A DNA stretch of 64,000 bases from Comamonadaceae bacterium CG12_big_fil_rev_8_21_14_0_65_59_15 (GTDB taxonomy: Bacteria > Pseudomonadota > Gammaproteobacteria > Burkholderiales > Burkholderiaceae_C), in the NCBI GenBank assembly GCA_002786915.1, contig PCUV01000103.1, positions 21,331-85,330 on the forward strand, read 5' to 3'. Each line of letters begins with the position of its first letter. The first letter of the stretch is position 1. This document shows positions 9,240 to 19,700 of this stretch, piece by piece. The notes under the pieces are model-generated. The model saw nothing but the letters and a program-made list of their open reading frames with translations, ran no database searches and was not told the origin of the DNA. A program made the position numbers and the translations under genes.

Positions 9240-11309
9240 ATGTCAGGCAATTCTGCGCTCATATTGGCGCTTATCTGCGGCTTGATCGCCGTTGGCTACG
9301 GGTTTTGGGCCCGCAGCTGGATTCTTTCCCAAGATGCTGGCAACCAGCGCATGCAAGATATCTCGCACGCCATTCAAACGGGCGCGGCAGCATATCTAGC
9401 GCGCCAGTACAAAACCATTGCTGTCGTCGGCGTTGTACTGGCCATTTTGATCGGTGTGTTTCTGGACGGCCTGAGCGCCGTTGGCTTTGTCATTGGTGCG
9501 GTGCTCTCTGGTGCTTGCGGCTTCATCGGCATGAACGTTTCGGTGCGCGCCAACGTGCGTACCGCGCAAGCGGCCACCAAAGGCATTGGCCCGGCATTGG
9601 ACGTGGCTTTTCGTGGCGGCGCCATCACTGGCATGCTGGTGGTGGGCCTGGGGCTGCTGGGTGTGACCGGTTTTTACTGGTTTTTGGCGGGCAACGGCAA
9701 CCTCACGCCAGACAAACCCCTGGCGCAAGTGCTCAACCCACTGATCGGTTTTGCCTTCGGCTCGTCGCTGATTTCGATTTTTGCGCGTCTGGGCGGTGGC
9801 ATCTTCACCAAGGGCGCCGACGTTGGCGCTGACCTGGTGGGCAAGGTAGAAGCGGGCATCCCTGAAGACGACCCGCGCAACCCAGCCGTGATTGCTGACA
9901 ACGTAGGCGACAACGTGGGCGACTGCGCTGGTATGGCCGCTGACCTGTTTGAAACCTACGCCGTCACACTGATCGCCACCATGGTGCTCGGCGCCCTGCT
10001 GATGACCAGCTCCGGCACCAGTGCGGTGATGTACCCGCTGGCGCTCGGTGCGGTGTCGATCGTAGCTTCCATCATCGGCTGCTTTTTTGTCAAGGCCTCA
10101 CCCGGCATGACCAACGTGATGCCAGCGCTGTACAAAGGTCTGGCTGTAGCGGGCGTGCTGTCGCTGATTGCCTTCTTCTTTGTCACCCAATGGCTGATAC
10201 CCGACAACGCCATCACGGCCACCGGCAGCCAGATGCGTCTGTTTGGTTCCTGCGCAGTGGGCCTGATCCTGACCGGTGCGCTGGTCTGGATCACCGAGTA
10301 CTACACCGGCACCCAATACCACCCGGTGCAACACATCGCTGAAGCTTCCACCACCGGCCACGGCACCAATATCATCGCCGGTCTGGGCGTCTCCATGCGC
10401 TCCACCGCCTGGCCAGTGCTGTTTGTCTGCGCTGCGATTTACACCGCCTACGCCCTGGGTGGCCTGTACGGCATTGCCGTTGCGGCCATGTCGATGCTGA
10501 GCATGGCCGGCATTGTGGTGGCACTGGACGCTTACGGCCCCATCACCGACAACGCCGGTGGCATTGCCGAAATGGCCGAGCTGCCCAGCAGCGTGCGCGA
10601 TATCACCGACCCGCTGGACGCCGTGGGCAACACCACCAAGGCTGTCACCAAGGGCTACGCTATCGGCTCGGCCGGTCTGGCCGCGCTGGTGCTGTTTGCT
10701 GACTACACGCACAAGCTCGACGCCTATGGCACCCACGTTACGTTTGACCTGAGCAACCCGATGGTCATCATTGGTCTGTTCATTGGTGGCCTGATTCCCT
10801 ACCTGTTTGGTGCCATGGCGATGGAAGCGGTTGGCCGCGCCGCCGGTTCCGTGGTGGTGGAAGTGCGTCGCCAGTTCCGCGAAATCAAAGGCATCATGGA
10901 AGGCACGGCCAAGCCCGAATACGGCACCGCTGTGGATATGCTGACAAGTGCCGCCATCAAAGAAATGATGATCCCGTCGCTGCTGCCGGTGGTGGCCCCC
11001 ATTCTGGTCGGCCTGATCCTTGGCCCGGCTGCCTTGGGTGGCTTGCTGATGGGTACCATCGTGACCGGTCTGTTTGTGGCCATCTCGATGTGTACCGGTG
11101 GCGGTGCCTGGGACAACGCCAAGAAGTACATTGAAGACGGCCACTTTGGTGGCAAGGGCTCTGAAACCCACAAGGCTGCTGTAACCGGCGACACCGTGGG
11201 CGACCCCTACAAGGACACGGCCGGCCCGGCGGTGAACCCGCTCATCAAGATCATCAACATCGTGGCGCTTTTGATTGTGCCGGTGATGATGAAGATCCAC
11301 GGCGCTTGA
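9240..11309 (+). CDS. hppA: membrane-bound proton-translocating pyrophosphatase
   Basis: 689 residues and about 16 membrane spans; couples PPi hydrolysis to H+ pumping. PPi-binding motifs: [20 protein letters not shown] (residues ~182-201), [19 protein letters not shown], and near the C-terminus [18 protein letters not shown]. The motif [10 protein letters not shown] (near residue 462) has Lys where K+-dependent enzymes have Ala, and Thr three positions later, which marks a K+-independent H+ pump. The start is supported by CAGGAGA upstream. A longer in-frame version from 9150 lacks a ribosome-binding site. A strong terminator follows. Confidence 0.95.
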   Translation: MSGNSALILALICGLIAVGYGFWARSWILSQDAGNQRMQDISHAIQTGAAAYLARQYKTIAVVGVVLAILIGVFLDGLSAVGFVIGAVLSGACGFIGMNVSVRANVRTAQAATKGIGPALDVAFRGGAITGMLVVGLGLLGVTGFYWFLAGNGNLTPDKPLAQVLNPLIGFAFGSSLISIFARLGGGIFTKGADVGADLVGKVEAGIPEDDPRNPAVIADNVGDNVGDCAGMAADLFETYAVTLIATMVLGALLMTSSGTSAVMYPLALGAVSIVASIIGCFFVKASPGMTNVMPALYKGLAVAGVLSLIAFFFVTQWLIPDNAITATGSQMRLFGSCAVGLILTGALVWITEYYTGTQYHPVQHIAEASTTGHGTNIIAGLGVSMRSTAWPVLFVCAAIYTAYALGGLYGIAVAAMSMLSMAGIVVALDAYGPITDNAGGIAEMAELPSSVRDITDPLDAVGNTTKAVTKGYAIGSAGLAALVLFADYTHKLDAYGTHVTFDLSNPMVIIGLFIGGLIPYLFGAMAMEAVGRAAGSVVVEVRRQFREIKGIMEGTAKPEYGTAVDMLTSAAIKEMMIPSLLPVVAPILVGLILGPAALGGLLMGTIVTGLFVAISMCTGGGAWDNAKKYIEDGHFGGKGSETHKAAVTGDTVGDPYKDTAGPAVNPLIKIINIVALLIVPVMMKIHGA

Positions 11310-11331
11310 TCGATTGCCGATCATCGCAACC

Positions 11332-11355
11332 AGCCCGCCTCGGCGGGCTTTTTTG
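11332..11355 (+). terminator. rho-independent terminator after hppA
   Basis: Stem AGCCCGCC/GGCGGGCT with a two-base loop, followed by a run of T residues (TTTTTT). It sits 23 bp after the hppA stop and upstream of moaA. Confidence 0.9.
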
Positions 11356-11396
11356 TGGTCGTGCCAAAATCGGGCATGCAAGGAAAAGATGCCCAA

Positions 11397-12557
11397 ATGA
11401 CCGAATCCCATACGCACCGCGTGATCCCGCTGCAAGACCTGCGCCCGGCATCTTTTGCCCTGCCGCAAGCCGTGCAACTGCCAGGTAAACGCGTCACCGC
11501 CATTGGCCTGTTGCAAGACACGCGTGGGCGCGCGCTGCACGACCTGCGCATCAGCGTCACCGATCGTTGCAATTTTCGCTGCAACTACTGCATGCCCAAG
11601 GAAATCTTCAATGCCGACTATCCCTATCTGAAACACGCAGACTTGCTCAGTTTTGAAGAAATCACACGACTGGCAAGGCAGTTCATCGCGCACGGCGTGC
11701 AAAAAATCCGCCTCACGGGGGGCGAACCGCTACTGCGCAAAAATCTGGAGCAACTCATTGAACAATTGGCCGTATTGCGCACATTGGACGACAAGCCGCT
11801 GGACATCACCCTCACCACCAACGGGTCGCTATTGGCGCGCAAGGCTACCGCGCTCAAGGCGGCAGGCTTGCAGCGTGTGACGGTCAGCCTAGACGGACTG
11901 GACGACGCGGTGTTTCGCGCCATGAACGACGTGGACTTTCCGGTCACCGACGTCATCGATGGCATCGAAGCCGCCCAGGCGGCGGGGTTGGGGCCCATCA
12001 AGATCAACATGGTGGTCAAGCGCGGCACCAACGAACAAGAAATTTTGCCCATGGCGCGGCGCTTTCGCGGCACGGGCATGGTGCTGCGCTATATTGAATA
12101 CATGGACGTGGGCGCCACCAACGGCTGGCGCATGAACGAGGTGATGCCATCGGCCGAAGTCATCCGGCTGCTACAAACCGAATTGCCTCTGGTGCCGCTG
12201 CTAGCCAGCCAGCCTGGCGAAACCGCGCAGCGCTGGGGCTACGCCGATGCCAACGGCCACTACGACCCACAACTGGGTGAGGTTGGTGTCATCAGCAGCG
12301 TCACGCAAGCGTTTTGCCACAGCTGCAACCGCGCGCGCCTGTCCACCGAAGGCCAGTTGTATTTGTGCCTGTTTGCCGAAAAAGGTTACGACCTGCGCCA
12401 GCTCTTGCGTCGTGGCGCCAGCGACGCCGACCTGGCCAATGCCATCGGCCACATCTGGCAGGGGCGCGACGACCACTATTCAGAATTGCGTAGCGTACTG
12501 GCACCCGACACCGGGGCGCCCGTCAAGCGGGTTGAAATGAGTTACATCGGAGGCTAA
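11397..12557 (+). CDS. moaA: GTP 3',8-cyclase (molybdenum cofactor biosynthesis)
   Basis: Radical SAM enzyme of the first molybdopterin step: GTP to 3',8-cyclo-7,8-dihydro-GTP. About 386 residues. The N-terminal [4Fe-4S] motif is [10 protein letters not shown] near residue 60, the SAM site is [11 protein letters not shown], and the second cluster cysteines are in [20 protein letters not shown]. The protein ends in GG as required for the GTP site. It has an N-terminal extension of about 40 residues before the radical SAM core. AAGGAAAA lies upstream of the chosen ATG; an ATG at 11376 is possible. First gene of moaA-mobA-moeA. Confidence 0.94.
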   Translation: MTESHTHRVIPLQDLRPASFALPQAVQLPGKRVTAIGLLQDTRGRALHDLRISVTDRCNFRCNYCMPKEIFNADYPYLKHADLLSFEEITRLARQFIAHGVQKIRLTGGEPLLRKNLEQLIEQLAVLRTLDDKPLDITLTTNGSLLARKATALKAAGLQRVTVSLDGLDDAVFRAMNDVDFPVTDVIDGIEAAQAAGLGPIKINMVVKRGTNEQEILPMARRFRGTGMVLRYIEYMDVGATNGWRMNEVMPSAEVIRLLQTELPLVPLLASQPGETAQRWGYADANGHYDPQLGEVGVISSVTQAFCHSCNRARLSTEGQLYLCLFAEKGYDLRQLLRRGASDADLANAIGHIWQGRDDHYSELRSVLAPDTGAPVKRVEMSYIGG

Positions 12558-12558
12558 T

Positions 12559-13194
12559 TTGGTTCAAGCACAAGACATCACCGCGCTGATTCTGGCCGGG
12601 GGCCGCGGCAGCCGCATGGGCGGGGTGGACAAAGGCCTGCAAGCCTTTAACGGGCTGGCGCTGGCGCTGCACACGCTCAACCGTCTGCAAATGGGGGGCG
12701 GCGTGGGCGGCATCATGCTCAACGCCAACCGCAATCTGGCCGCCTATGAATCTTTTGGCGTAGAAGTCTGGCCCGACGGCATGGCCGACTACCCTGGCCC
12801 GCTGGCGGGTTTTCTGACCGGGCTGGAGCGCTGCGAAACACCATTTTTGTTGACCGTACCGTGCGACACACCGCTGCTGCCGCTGGACCTGGCAACCCGT
12901 CTGGCCAACGCACTCGATGCGGCGCAGGCCGACATCGCCATGGCCGCTGCCCCAGAGGCCGGGCGCAACGGGCCAATGCAGGTACGCGCCCAGCCTGTGT
13001 TCTGTCTGATGAAGGTGGAATTGCTTGAAAGCCTGCTGCGCTTCACGCAAGAGGGTGGGCGCAAGATTGACGCCTGGACTGCCTTGCACAAAACCGTTGT
13101 GGTGCCATTTGACCAGCCGGGCGACAACCCCCAAGCCTTCTTCAACGCCAACACACTGGCAGAACTGCATCAACTGGAGAGTGTCCCCCAATGA
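12559..13194 (+). CDS. mobA: molybdenum cofactor guanylyltransferase
   Basis: Attaches GMP to Mo-molybdopterin to form the bis-MGD precursor used by enzymes of the DMSO reductase family. 211 residues. The nucleotide-binding motif [18 protein letters not shown] is at residues 10-27, followed by [12 protein letters not shown] and the metal site VPCDTPLLP. The start is TTG, one base after the moaA stop, with GGAGG at the right distance. It overlaps moeA by four bases (ATGA). The presence of MobA implies the cell makes MGD enzymes; none is in this window. Confidence 0.92.
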   Translation: MVQAQDITALILAGGRGSRMGGVDKGLQAFNGLALALHTLNRLQMGGGVGGIMLNANRNLAAYESFGVEVWPDGMADYPGPLAGFLTGLERCETPFLLTVPCDTPLLPLDLATRLANALDAAQADIAMAAAPEAGRNGPMQVRAQPVFCLMKVELLESLLRFTQEGGRKIDAWTALHKTVVVPFDQPGDNPQAFFNANTLAELHQLESVPQ

Positions 13195-14531
13195 GATCGT
13201 TAGAGCAGATCGGCCAAGAGCTGGCCGGCTACGACCCACAGTCGTTGCGCGCAGGCATGGTGGGTGAATTTTTACAACGGCTGGTCAGTCCTGTGACCGA
13301 GATTGAAACTATCGGCATTTTTGACGCCTTGGGCCGGGTGTTGGCCACCGACCTCATCAGCCCAATCAGCGTACCACCGCACAATAACTCGGCGATGGAC
13401 GGCTACGCATTTGCTGGCGCCCAACTGGTGCCGGGCCAGCCGTTGGTCTTGCAGGTGGCGGGCACCGCACTGGCAGGCAAAGCGTGGGCAGGCCCGGTAC
13501 AGCCCGGCCAGTGCCTGCGCATCATGACGGGCGCCATCCTGCCCGAAGGACTGGATACCGTGGTGGCGCAAGAACTGGTCAGCGTCAACAGCGACCAGAT
13601 CACATTGGCAGCGGATGTCGTGCGCCCAGGCGACAACCGCCGTCTGCTGGGCGAAGACCTCATGCAAGGCCAACCTGCGCTATGCAAAGGGGAGCTGCTT
13701 GCGCCTGCTGCTCTTGGCCTGGTAGCCAGTTTGGGCATCACAGAAGTACCCGTATTGCGGCGCCTGAAAGTGGCTTATTTTTCTACCGGTGACGAAATCC
13801 TGAGCCTGGGAGAAGCCCCGCGTGAGGGTGCGGTGTATGACAGTAACCGCTACACCGTGTTTGGCCTGCTGACCCAACTCGGCTGCGAGGTGATCGACCT
13901 GGGCGTGGTGCGCGACGACCCCCTGGCGCTGGAGGCAGCGTTTGTACACGCCGCGCAGCAGGCCGACGCCATCATCACCAGCGGCGGCGTCAGCGTGGGC
14001 GAGGCCGATTACACCAAGGCGATGATGAAAAAGCTGGGCGACGTAACGTTCTGGAAGATCGCCATGCGCCCGGGCCGTCCCATGGCGGTAGGCCAGATTT
14101 CAAGAACAAAATTAGCCTCTAGACATTATTTGGCAAGCGCAGACAGCTCTCATAAAGATAACAACCTGCAGGCTGGCCACGCCGTGTTGTTTGGCCTGCC
14201 AGGCAACCCGGTGGCGGTGATGGTGACTTTTCTGGCATTTGTGCGCCCGGCCCTGTTGCGCCTGATGGGCGCACGCGCTGTCGGCACGCCGCTGCTCAAA
14301 GCACGCAGCGCAGAAACGATCCGCAAAAAACCCGGTCGCACCGAATACCAGCGCGGTATCTTCAGCGCCGCGCCGGATGGCCTGCCCACGGTACGCACTA
14401 CCGGCAATCAAGGCTCGGGCGTGCTCAGCTCCATGGTGCAGGCTAACGGTCTGATCGTGCTACAGCATGACCAAGGCAACGTCGCCGTAGGCGACCTGGT
14501 GGATGTGATGCTGTTTGACGGGGTGATGTAA
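13191..14531 (+). CDS. moeA: molybdopterin molybdenumtransferase
   Basis: Inserts molybdate into adenylylated molybdopterin. 446 residues, longer than the usual ~410. Motifs: [10 protein letters not shown] at about residues 65-74, [47 protein letters not shown], then [14 protein letters not shown]. Between RPMAVGQI and LFGLPGNP there are some 25 extra residues (about 304-329) coded by an AT-rich mini-repeat inserted in frame (14106-14165). In most MoeA proteins these motifs are nearly adjacent. The insert is probably a tolerated surface loop close to the active-site domain. Confidence 0.93.
   Translation: MRSLEQIGQELAGYDPQSLRAGMVGEFLQRLVSPVTEIETIGIFDALGRVLATDLISPISVPPHNNSAMDGYAFAGAQLVPGQPLVLQVAGTALAGKAWAGPVQPGQCLRIMTGAILPEGLDTVVAQELVSVNSDQITLAADVVRPGDNRRLLGEDLMQGQPALCKGELLAPAALGLVASLGITEVPVLRRLKVAYFSTGDEILSLGEAPREGAVYDSNRYTVFGLLTQLGCEVIDLGVVRDDPLALEAAFVHAAQQADAIITSGGVSVGEADYTKAMMKKLGDVTFWKIAMRPGRPMAVGQISRTKLASRHYLASADSSHKDNNLQAGHAVLFGLPGNPVAVMVTFLAFVRPALLRLMGARAVGTPLLKARSAETIRKKPGRTEYQRGIFSAAPDGLPTVRTTGNQGSGVLSSMVQANGLIVLQHDQGNVAVGDLVDVMLFDGVM
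14106..14165 (-). repeat. Comamonadaceae-type mini-repeat inserted in frame in moeA
   Basis: On the minus strand it reads AGAGCTGTCTGCGCTTGCC, then TCTAGAGGCTAATTTTG, the same layout as the copies at 6761, 15031 and 22323. Local composition is clearly more AT-rich than the surrounding gene. It adds about 20 codons to moeA without a stop or frameshift. Confidence 0.6.
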
Positions 14532-14590
14532 CGCTCAGTTTGACGCAGTCTGGATGGCGACCGTCGCCGGACTTGCATCCGCAGGTTCAT

Positions 14591-14608
14591 CGCCGCTTGG
14601 CGGCGTTT
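14591..14608 (+). terminator. weak hairpin after moeA
   Basis: CGCCG/CGGCG stem with a five-base loop followed by only three T residues, 60 bp after the moeA stop and ahead of the convergent ribD. Possible terminator, weak by sequence. Confidence 0.3.
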
Positions 14609-14676
14609 GGCCATAAGTGACCGTGTTTTTCCATCAGGTAAAGAATTCTGGCCAGGGCGGACGCACGTACCAGGAG

Positions 14677-15810
14677 TTATTTGGCAGAAACACCTTGGTG
14701 CGGCCGTGCCAGCAGGCGCAAGTCCGGGCCGACACGCTCAATGCTTTCAAATTCCAGTTCAACCGCCTCACCCAACGCGGTAAACGGCCCCAGGTTGGTC
14801 ATGCCCTGGCCTTGTCCCAGCAGCTTGGGTGCCATGTACAGCAAAAATTCATCGACCAGAGCGCCGCGGATGAACGAGCCATTGAGTTTATGGCCGGCTT
14901 CTACGTGCAGCTCATTGATTTCGCGCTGCGCCAGGTCACGCAACATGGCCGCCAAGTCGACCTTGGCTTGCGTGCCAGGGGTGCTGCCGGGCAGATAGAT
15001 GACCGTGGCACCGCGCGCTTCAAGTGCTGATTTTTTAACATCATTTTGGACTGCGGCGTAGATGATGCAAGCGCGACCAGCTATAAAAAGAGCAGCATCT
15101 AACGGCGTTTCAAGGCAACTGTCCACCACCACCAGCGAGGGCTGGCGCGGTGTATCCACCAGCCGCACGTCCAGCCGCGGGTTGTCTGCCAGCACAGTGC
15201 CAATACCTGTGAGCACGGCGCAGGCGCGGGCGCGCCAGGCGTGGCCGTCTGCGCGCGCCTCGGGCGAGGTGATCCATTGGCTAACGCCGTTTTGCAGCGC
15301 AGTTTGCCCGTCCAGCGACGCCGCTAGTTTTAAGCGTACCCAGGGCGTTTGACGAGTCATGCGGCTGAAAAAACCAATATTGAGTTCTCGCGAGGCAATG
15401 GCCAGCCGGTGTTCGGTCGGCAAAACCTCTACCTGCACGCCCGCAGCGAGCAGCCGTGCAAAACCCTGACCTGCGACCAGCGGATTGGGGTCGGTATTGC
15501 TGGCGACGACTTTGCCGATGCCCGCTGCGATCAGCGCGTCGCTGCAGGGTCCGGTGCGGCCATGGTGCGAACAGGGCTCCAAGGTAACGTAGGCGATGGC
15601 ACCCTGCACTGCGTGGCCCTGTGCCTGCGCGTCACGCAGGGCCATGATCTCTGCGTGCGCTTGGCCCGCGCGCTGGGTGTGGCCTAGGCCCAGGATGCGA
15701 CCGCTGGCATCGGCAATGACGCAGCCCACGCGCGGGTTGGGGGAAGTAAGCCGCAGGGCCTGGGTGGCCAGTGCCAAAGCGCGCTCTAAGAGAATACTTG
15801 ATTCAGGCAT
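14677..15810 (-). CDS. ribD: riboflavin biosynthesis deaminase/reductase
   Basis: Bifunctional enzyme of riboflavin synthesis: pyrimidine deaminase then NADPH-dependent reductase. 377 residues. The deaminase zinc site is HAEIMAL at about residues 49-55 plus PCSHHGRTGPC at ~76-86. The reductase domain from about residue 150 has WVRLKLAASLDGQTAL and a C-terminal EAGHKLNGSFIRGALVDE. The start is set at MPESSILLERAL; an in-frame ATG three codons upstream (15819) is equally possible. Residues ~238-260 overlap a mini-repeat. The gene stands alone on the minus strand, and the rest of the rib operon is not in the window. Confidence 0.92.
   Translation of the reverse strand: MPESSILLERALALATQALRLTSPNPRVGCVIADASGRILGLGHTQRAGQAHAEIMALRDAQAQGHAVQGAIAYVTLEPCSHHGRTGPCSDALIAAGIGKVVASNTDPNPLVAGQGFARLLAAGVQVEVLPTEHRLAIASRELNIGFFSRMTRQTPWVRLKLAASLDGQTALQNGVSQWITSPEARADGHAWRARACAVLTGIGTVLADNPRLDVRLVDTPRQPSLVVVDSCLETPLDAALFIAGRACIIYAAVQNDVKKSALEARGATVIYLPGSTPGTQAKVDLAAMLRDLAQREINELHVEAGHKLNGSFIRGALVDEFLLYMAPKLLGQGQGMTNLGPFTALGEAVELEFESIERVGPDLRLLARPHQGVSAK
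15031..15095 (-). repeat. Comamonadaceae-type mini-repeat inside ribD
   Basis: On the minus strand it shows TTTTTATAGCTGGTCGCGCTT followed about 25 bases later by GTCCAAAATG, matching the core and flank spacing of the other copies. The reading frame stays open through it (residues ...IYAAVQNDVKKSAL...). Confidence 0.45.
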
Positions 15811-16047
15811 AAAGACCATGGCCCGGGTGATTTTTTGGTTGTTTGACAAGCCATTTTTTTATAACAAATTGCCTTATAGCCCATATTTTATGGGTTAAAA
15901 CAGCTATTTTATTTGAAGCATTTCAACTTCAAAGCCATCCTTAACCATGGGTCAAGCGTGGCGCGCCATGTATTCAGAAGTCATGCATTGCTTCACTGCG
16001 TTTGCCTTGCCGCGCAATACTTGCAATGACAGTGCCGTTCTTTCAGG
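15811..16047. other. AT-rich non-coding gap between ribD and hydrogenase-like remnant
   Basis: About 240 bp with no supported gene. It begins with an AT-rich stretch (15830-15925) containing AACAGCTATTTT, possibly a decayed mini-repeat, then returns to average composition. It should contain the ribD promoter; I see no clear consensus. Confidence 0.5.
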
Positions 16048-16600
16048 TTAACAGCGCCGCCGCACCGCCGTCAGGATGCCGCGCAAGATGTCCAATGGCG
16101 GTGGTGGGCAACCCGGCAGGGTGACATCCACGGGAATCACGTTGGCAACTTTCCCACAGGTGGCGTAGCTTTCGCCAAAGATACCACCGTCGCAAGCGCA
16201 GTCACCTACTGCGACCACAAGCTTGGGCTCTGGAACCGCGTCGTAGGTACGTTTCAGTGCCGTTTCCATGTTGCGCGACACCGGGCCGGTCACCAGCAAC
16301 AGGTCGGCGTGGCGGGGGCGGTTTTTGTGCGGATACCCGATTGGGCAATCTGCTTGACCACGTTCCAGATCATAGGTCTTGGCCTGAATAACTTCTTGCC
16401 GTGGTCTTGCTCCACCCGCATGGAAGGACGCGAAAAAATGCACGTTGTCATGCCCACAAACGCCGTCAACGTCACCAGAAAGACGTTTACGTCGCGCACC
16501 CAGCCCCAGCGCACCCGCGCCGCTGATGGCGCCCGCTGCCAAACCAGCCCCGGTCAGCACCGCCTCAGCCAGCAGCGACGGCGATGGGGAGACTTTCTAA
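16048..16600 (-). pseudogene. collapsed third copy of the Ehr operon (hyfF'-hyfI' remnant)
   Basis: Read on the minus strand this is a patchwork of pieces of the intact operon at 20.4-24.0 kb. It starts with a hyfF-like N-terminus (LAEAVLTGAGLAAG...WVRDVNV). It then jumps to FLVTLTAFVGMTTCIFSRP...RVEQDHGK, an internal hyfF piece. Next is PRPMIWNVVKQIAQSGIRT, the hyfI start, and then in another frame RHADLLLVTGPVSRNMETAL through ILTAVRRR, the hyfI C-terminal half. The hyfF remainder, all of hyfG and the hyfI cluster motif SCNGC are missing, so it cannot make a working subunit. The remaining differences from hyfI are mostly silent, suggesting the copy was functional before the deletions. Confidence 0.8.
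16076..16316 (-). repeat. direct repeat of hyfI 3' half, left copy
   Basis: Aligns base for base, with scattered mostly third-position differences, to 20456-20696 in the intact hyfI. The two copies are in the same orientation and flank the 1,192-residue repeat protein gene, so recombination between them could remove about 4.4 kb. Confidence 0.75.
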
Positions 16601-16606
16601 TACGTT

Positions 16607-16650
16607 GCGGGACAGATCAAGGCTACACGCAATGAGCTCGCGCTGTCTTC
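16607..16650. repeat. degenerate GGGACAGA-type palindrome
   Basis: TTGCGGGACAGATCAAGGC resembles the left arm of the element at 499-538 (TTGCGGGACAGACCAAGA), and a partial right arm GCGCTGTC follows. It marks the edge of the pseudogene just upstream (minus-strand sense) of its hyfF-like start. Confidence 0.45.
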
Positions 16651-16722
16651 GGTCGCGTGGCATAACTTCGGTGCATTGAACTTACCGTAAAAACCTTCTT
16701 TTCATTCAGAGCAGTCGCTCCA

Positions 16723-19700
16723 TCAGGGAATGAATGGGGTAATCGCTATCGCTTTGGGGTTCCCCCCCGACGATGCCGTCGTACCCGCAGTCAATACGCC
16801 GGAAGTCTGATCAATGCTGTACACAGACACGTTGTTTGAACCGAAGTTGGTGACATAAGCAAACTTGTTATCCGGGCTCACCACCACGCTTGACGGGTTG
16901 GTGCCTGCTGTTGCCGATGTACCGCTGGTTAGTGCCCCCGTCGTCATATCAACGCTATAGACCGACACATTGCCGGAGGCATAGCTCGGAACATAGGCGA
17001 AGTTCCCATTGGGCGACAGTGCCATAGAGTACGGTTGCGATCCAGTAAAGACGTCGTTTCCGGCCGTGAGGGTGCCATTGGTCTGGTCAATGGCATAGGG
17101 GGTCAAAGAGGCATAGCCAGAAGCCAACACATAGAGGTATTTGCCCGCAGGGTCAACTGCCGATGCACGCGGTGCATTTCTTACCACTGGTTGAGCGACC
17201 GTCGTCAGTGCCCCGGATGCCGCGTCAACCGTATATGTCCTGACGCTGTTGCCTCCGGTCGTGCCCGCCTGGTTCGTCACATAGGCGAATTTTCCGGTGG
17301 GATCAAGCGCTATGGAACTTGGCGTCGGGCCGGTATAGCCCAAAAGCCCAGTATCGGTCAGTGCGCCCGTGACAGCATCCACCGAATAAATGGACACCGT
17401 ATTGGCTGTCTTGTTTGTCACGTACACAAATTTACCGTCAGCGCTCACCCTGATATAGGAAGGCGCGGCGCCCGCAGCGACCGGCGTGCCCGCCGTCAGC
17501 GCACCCGTTGCCTGGTCTATGCTGAACACCGACACATTATTGGAGCCGCTGTTGGCAACATACAGCGTCTTGCCGTTGGGATGCACCGCAACCGATACTG
17601 GTGTGCTGCCCGCCGTTACTGCCGTGCCTGCCGTCAGTGCGCCAGTGTCAGTATTCACGCTGAATACTGACACATTGTTCGAGTTGGCGGTGTAAACGAA
17701 AAGCTTGGGACCGGTGCTTGGGGCCACCGGGGTTACGGTAGCCGCCGTCGATGCGATCGATTCACCGATGGCGTTCAGCGCCGTCACAATGAAGTAATAA
17801 GTGGTGCCATTGCCCAGCCCGGTAACTGCCGAACCAGAAACTGCGCCCGTCACTTTCGTGCCTGTTGCAATGGTTACACCTGACGAACTGCCGTAATAAA
17901 GGTTGTAACCTGTTGCCCCGCTAACAGCATTCCAACTAACCGTAGCCTCACCATCGCCCGCCAAGGCAGCAGCCCCTGTTGGGGCGGAGGGTGGGAGTGC
18001 CGGTGTCGCGGTAACCGCGTTGGAGGCTGCGCTCTCGCCACCGTCTGACACTGCCGTGACAATGATCGAATAGGCCGTAAAGTTGCTCAGCCCGGTGATG
18101 GTATAGGGCGAAGTGACATTGATAACAGCCGTGGAATTAGTGGTGCTGATACGCGTATTGTTCAGGTAATACAGGTTGTAGCTGCTCGCCCCGGTGACCG
18201 CTGGCCAGTTCACCGTGATCTGACCGTTTCCGGCGGTGGCCGTGACGCCCGCTGGCTTGCCCGGAATCGGTGCTTCAGGGATGGCGCTGATGACGTTGGA
18301 TATTTCTGTTTCCACGCCACCCATTTCCCCAGTGATGAAGAAGTAATAGCGCGTACCGTTGACCAGCCCGGTAACTGTTGACCGTGAATTGATGGCGTCA
18401 AAAGCAGCATTGGCAATTTTCGTGGCGGTCGTCTTGGTGATGCCGGACGAAGTGCCATAGTAAATGTTGTGTGTCGTTGTAGCGCTGCTGAGGAAACTCA
18501 GCGTAACCTGACCATCACCGGTTGATACTTGGGTAGAAGTGATCTTGCCTAGGTTCTTGTCGAACGCATAGCCAACTTGCACCGGGTTGGGCATACTCAC
18601 ACCGAAGAAATATTCCCCGGCACCCAGTTGATAGTGCACATCTGTGCCCCATGCCCAGGTTCTACCATCTGTGGTGCGCGCCAAGCCATGTCGCGTCCCG
18701 GTGGAGATGGACGTAACCCCGGTCAAGCCGGCAACCTGAATGGCTATATGACGGTCGATATTGCTGCCATCGCCCAATTCGCCGAAATAGTTGTAACCCC
18801 AGCTCCACAACGTACCGTCCGCCTTGATCGCGAGCGCACCGTTTTCGCGTGCAGCGATGGCGGTTACATTGCTGAGTCCGCTGACCTGCACGGGAACGTT
18901 CTGATTGTTTGTGGTGCCGTTCAGCAACTGGTAGGTTCCATCGCCCAACTGGCCATCGAGATTGCGCCCCCACGCCCATACAGTGCCGTCGTTTTTCAGC
19001 GCGACACTGTGATCCATGCCAGCTGCGACGGCAGTTATGCCGGTCAGCCCGGATACTTGAACCGGCGTCAGGGAGCCGACGCTGAAAGCCCCCGTGCCCA
19101 GCTCGCCCCACGGGCCGTCGCCCCACGCCCAGACAGTACCATCCGATTTCACCGCTAAGGAATGATGCAGCCCGCCGGCAATGGCAATGACATTGGCAAG
19201 CCCGCTTATCTGCACTGGAGTGGGGCGGTTCGTCGTCGTACCATCGCCCAACTGGCCTTTGCCATTCAGACCCCATGCCCATACCGTGCCGTCTATCTTG
19301 AGGGCAAGGGTATGCTCTGCTCCCGCAGCGATGGCTTTCACTCCGGTAATACTCACCTGAACGGGCGTCGAACGAGCGGTCGCAGTTCCATCCCCGAGCT
19401 CATAGAGGTCATTGCGCCCCCAGGTCCAGACTGTGCCATCGGCCCTCAGGACAGCGCTGTGCGAATAGCCTGCCGATATAGCAACCACGGATGTCAGTCC
19501 GCTGACCTGGGTGAAGACGCTGGTGGCAGATGTACCATCGCCAAGCTGCCCATAGGTATTTTCGCCCCAGGCGCTGACTGTGCCATCCGAGTTCATCATG
19601 ACGGAAAAAAATTCACCTGCCGCCAACTGGGCACCCGTTGCAGCAACATTGCCTGCCCCGCCCCCCGCATAATTGACCCAGAACCCGCTCCCGTTATCGA

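Noticed and set aside
12559..12561. Non-ATG start of mobA as a sign of a broken gene
   Set aside because: TTG is preceded by GGAGG at good spacing and the protein begins normally, so the gene is intact.
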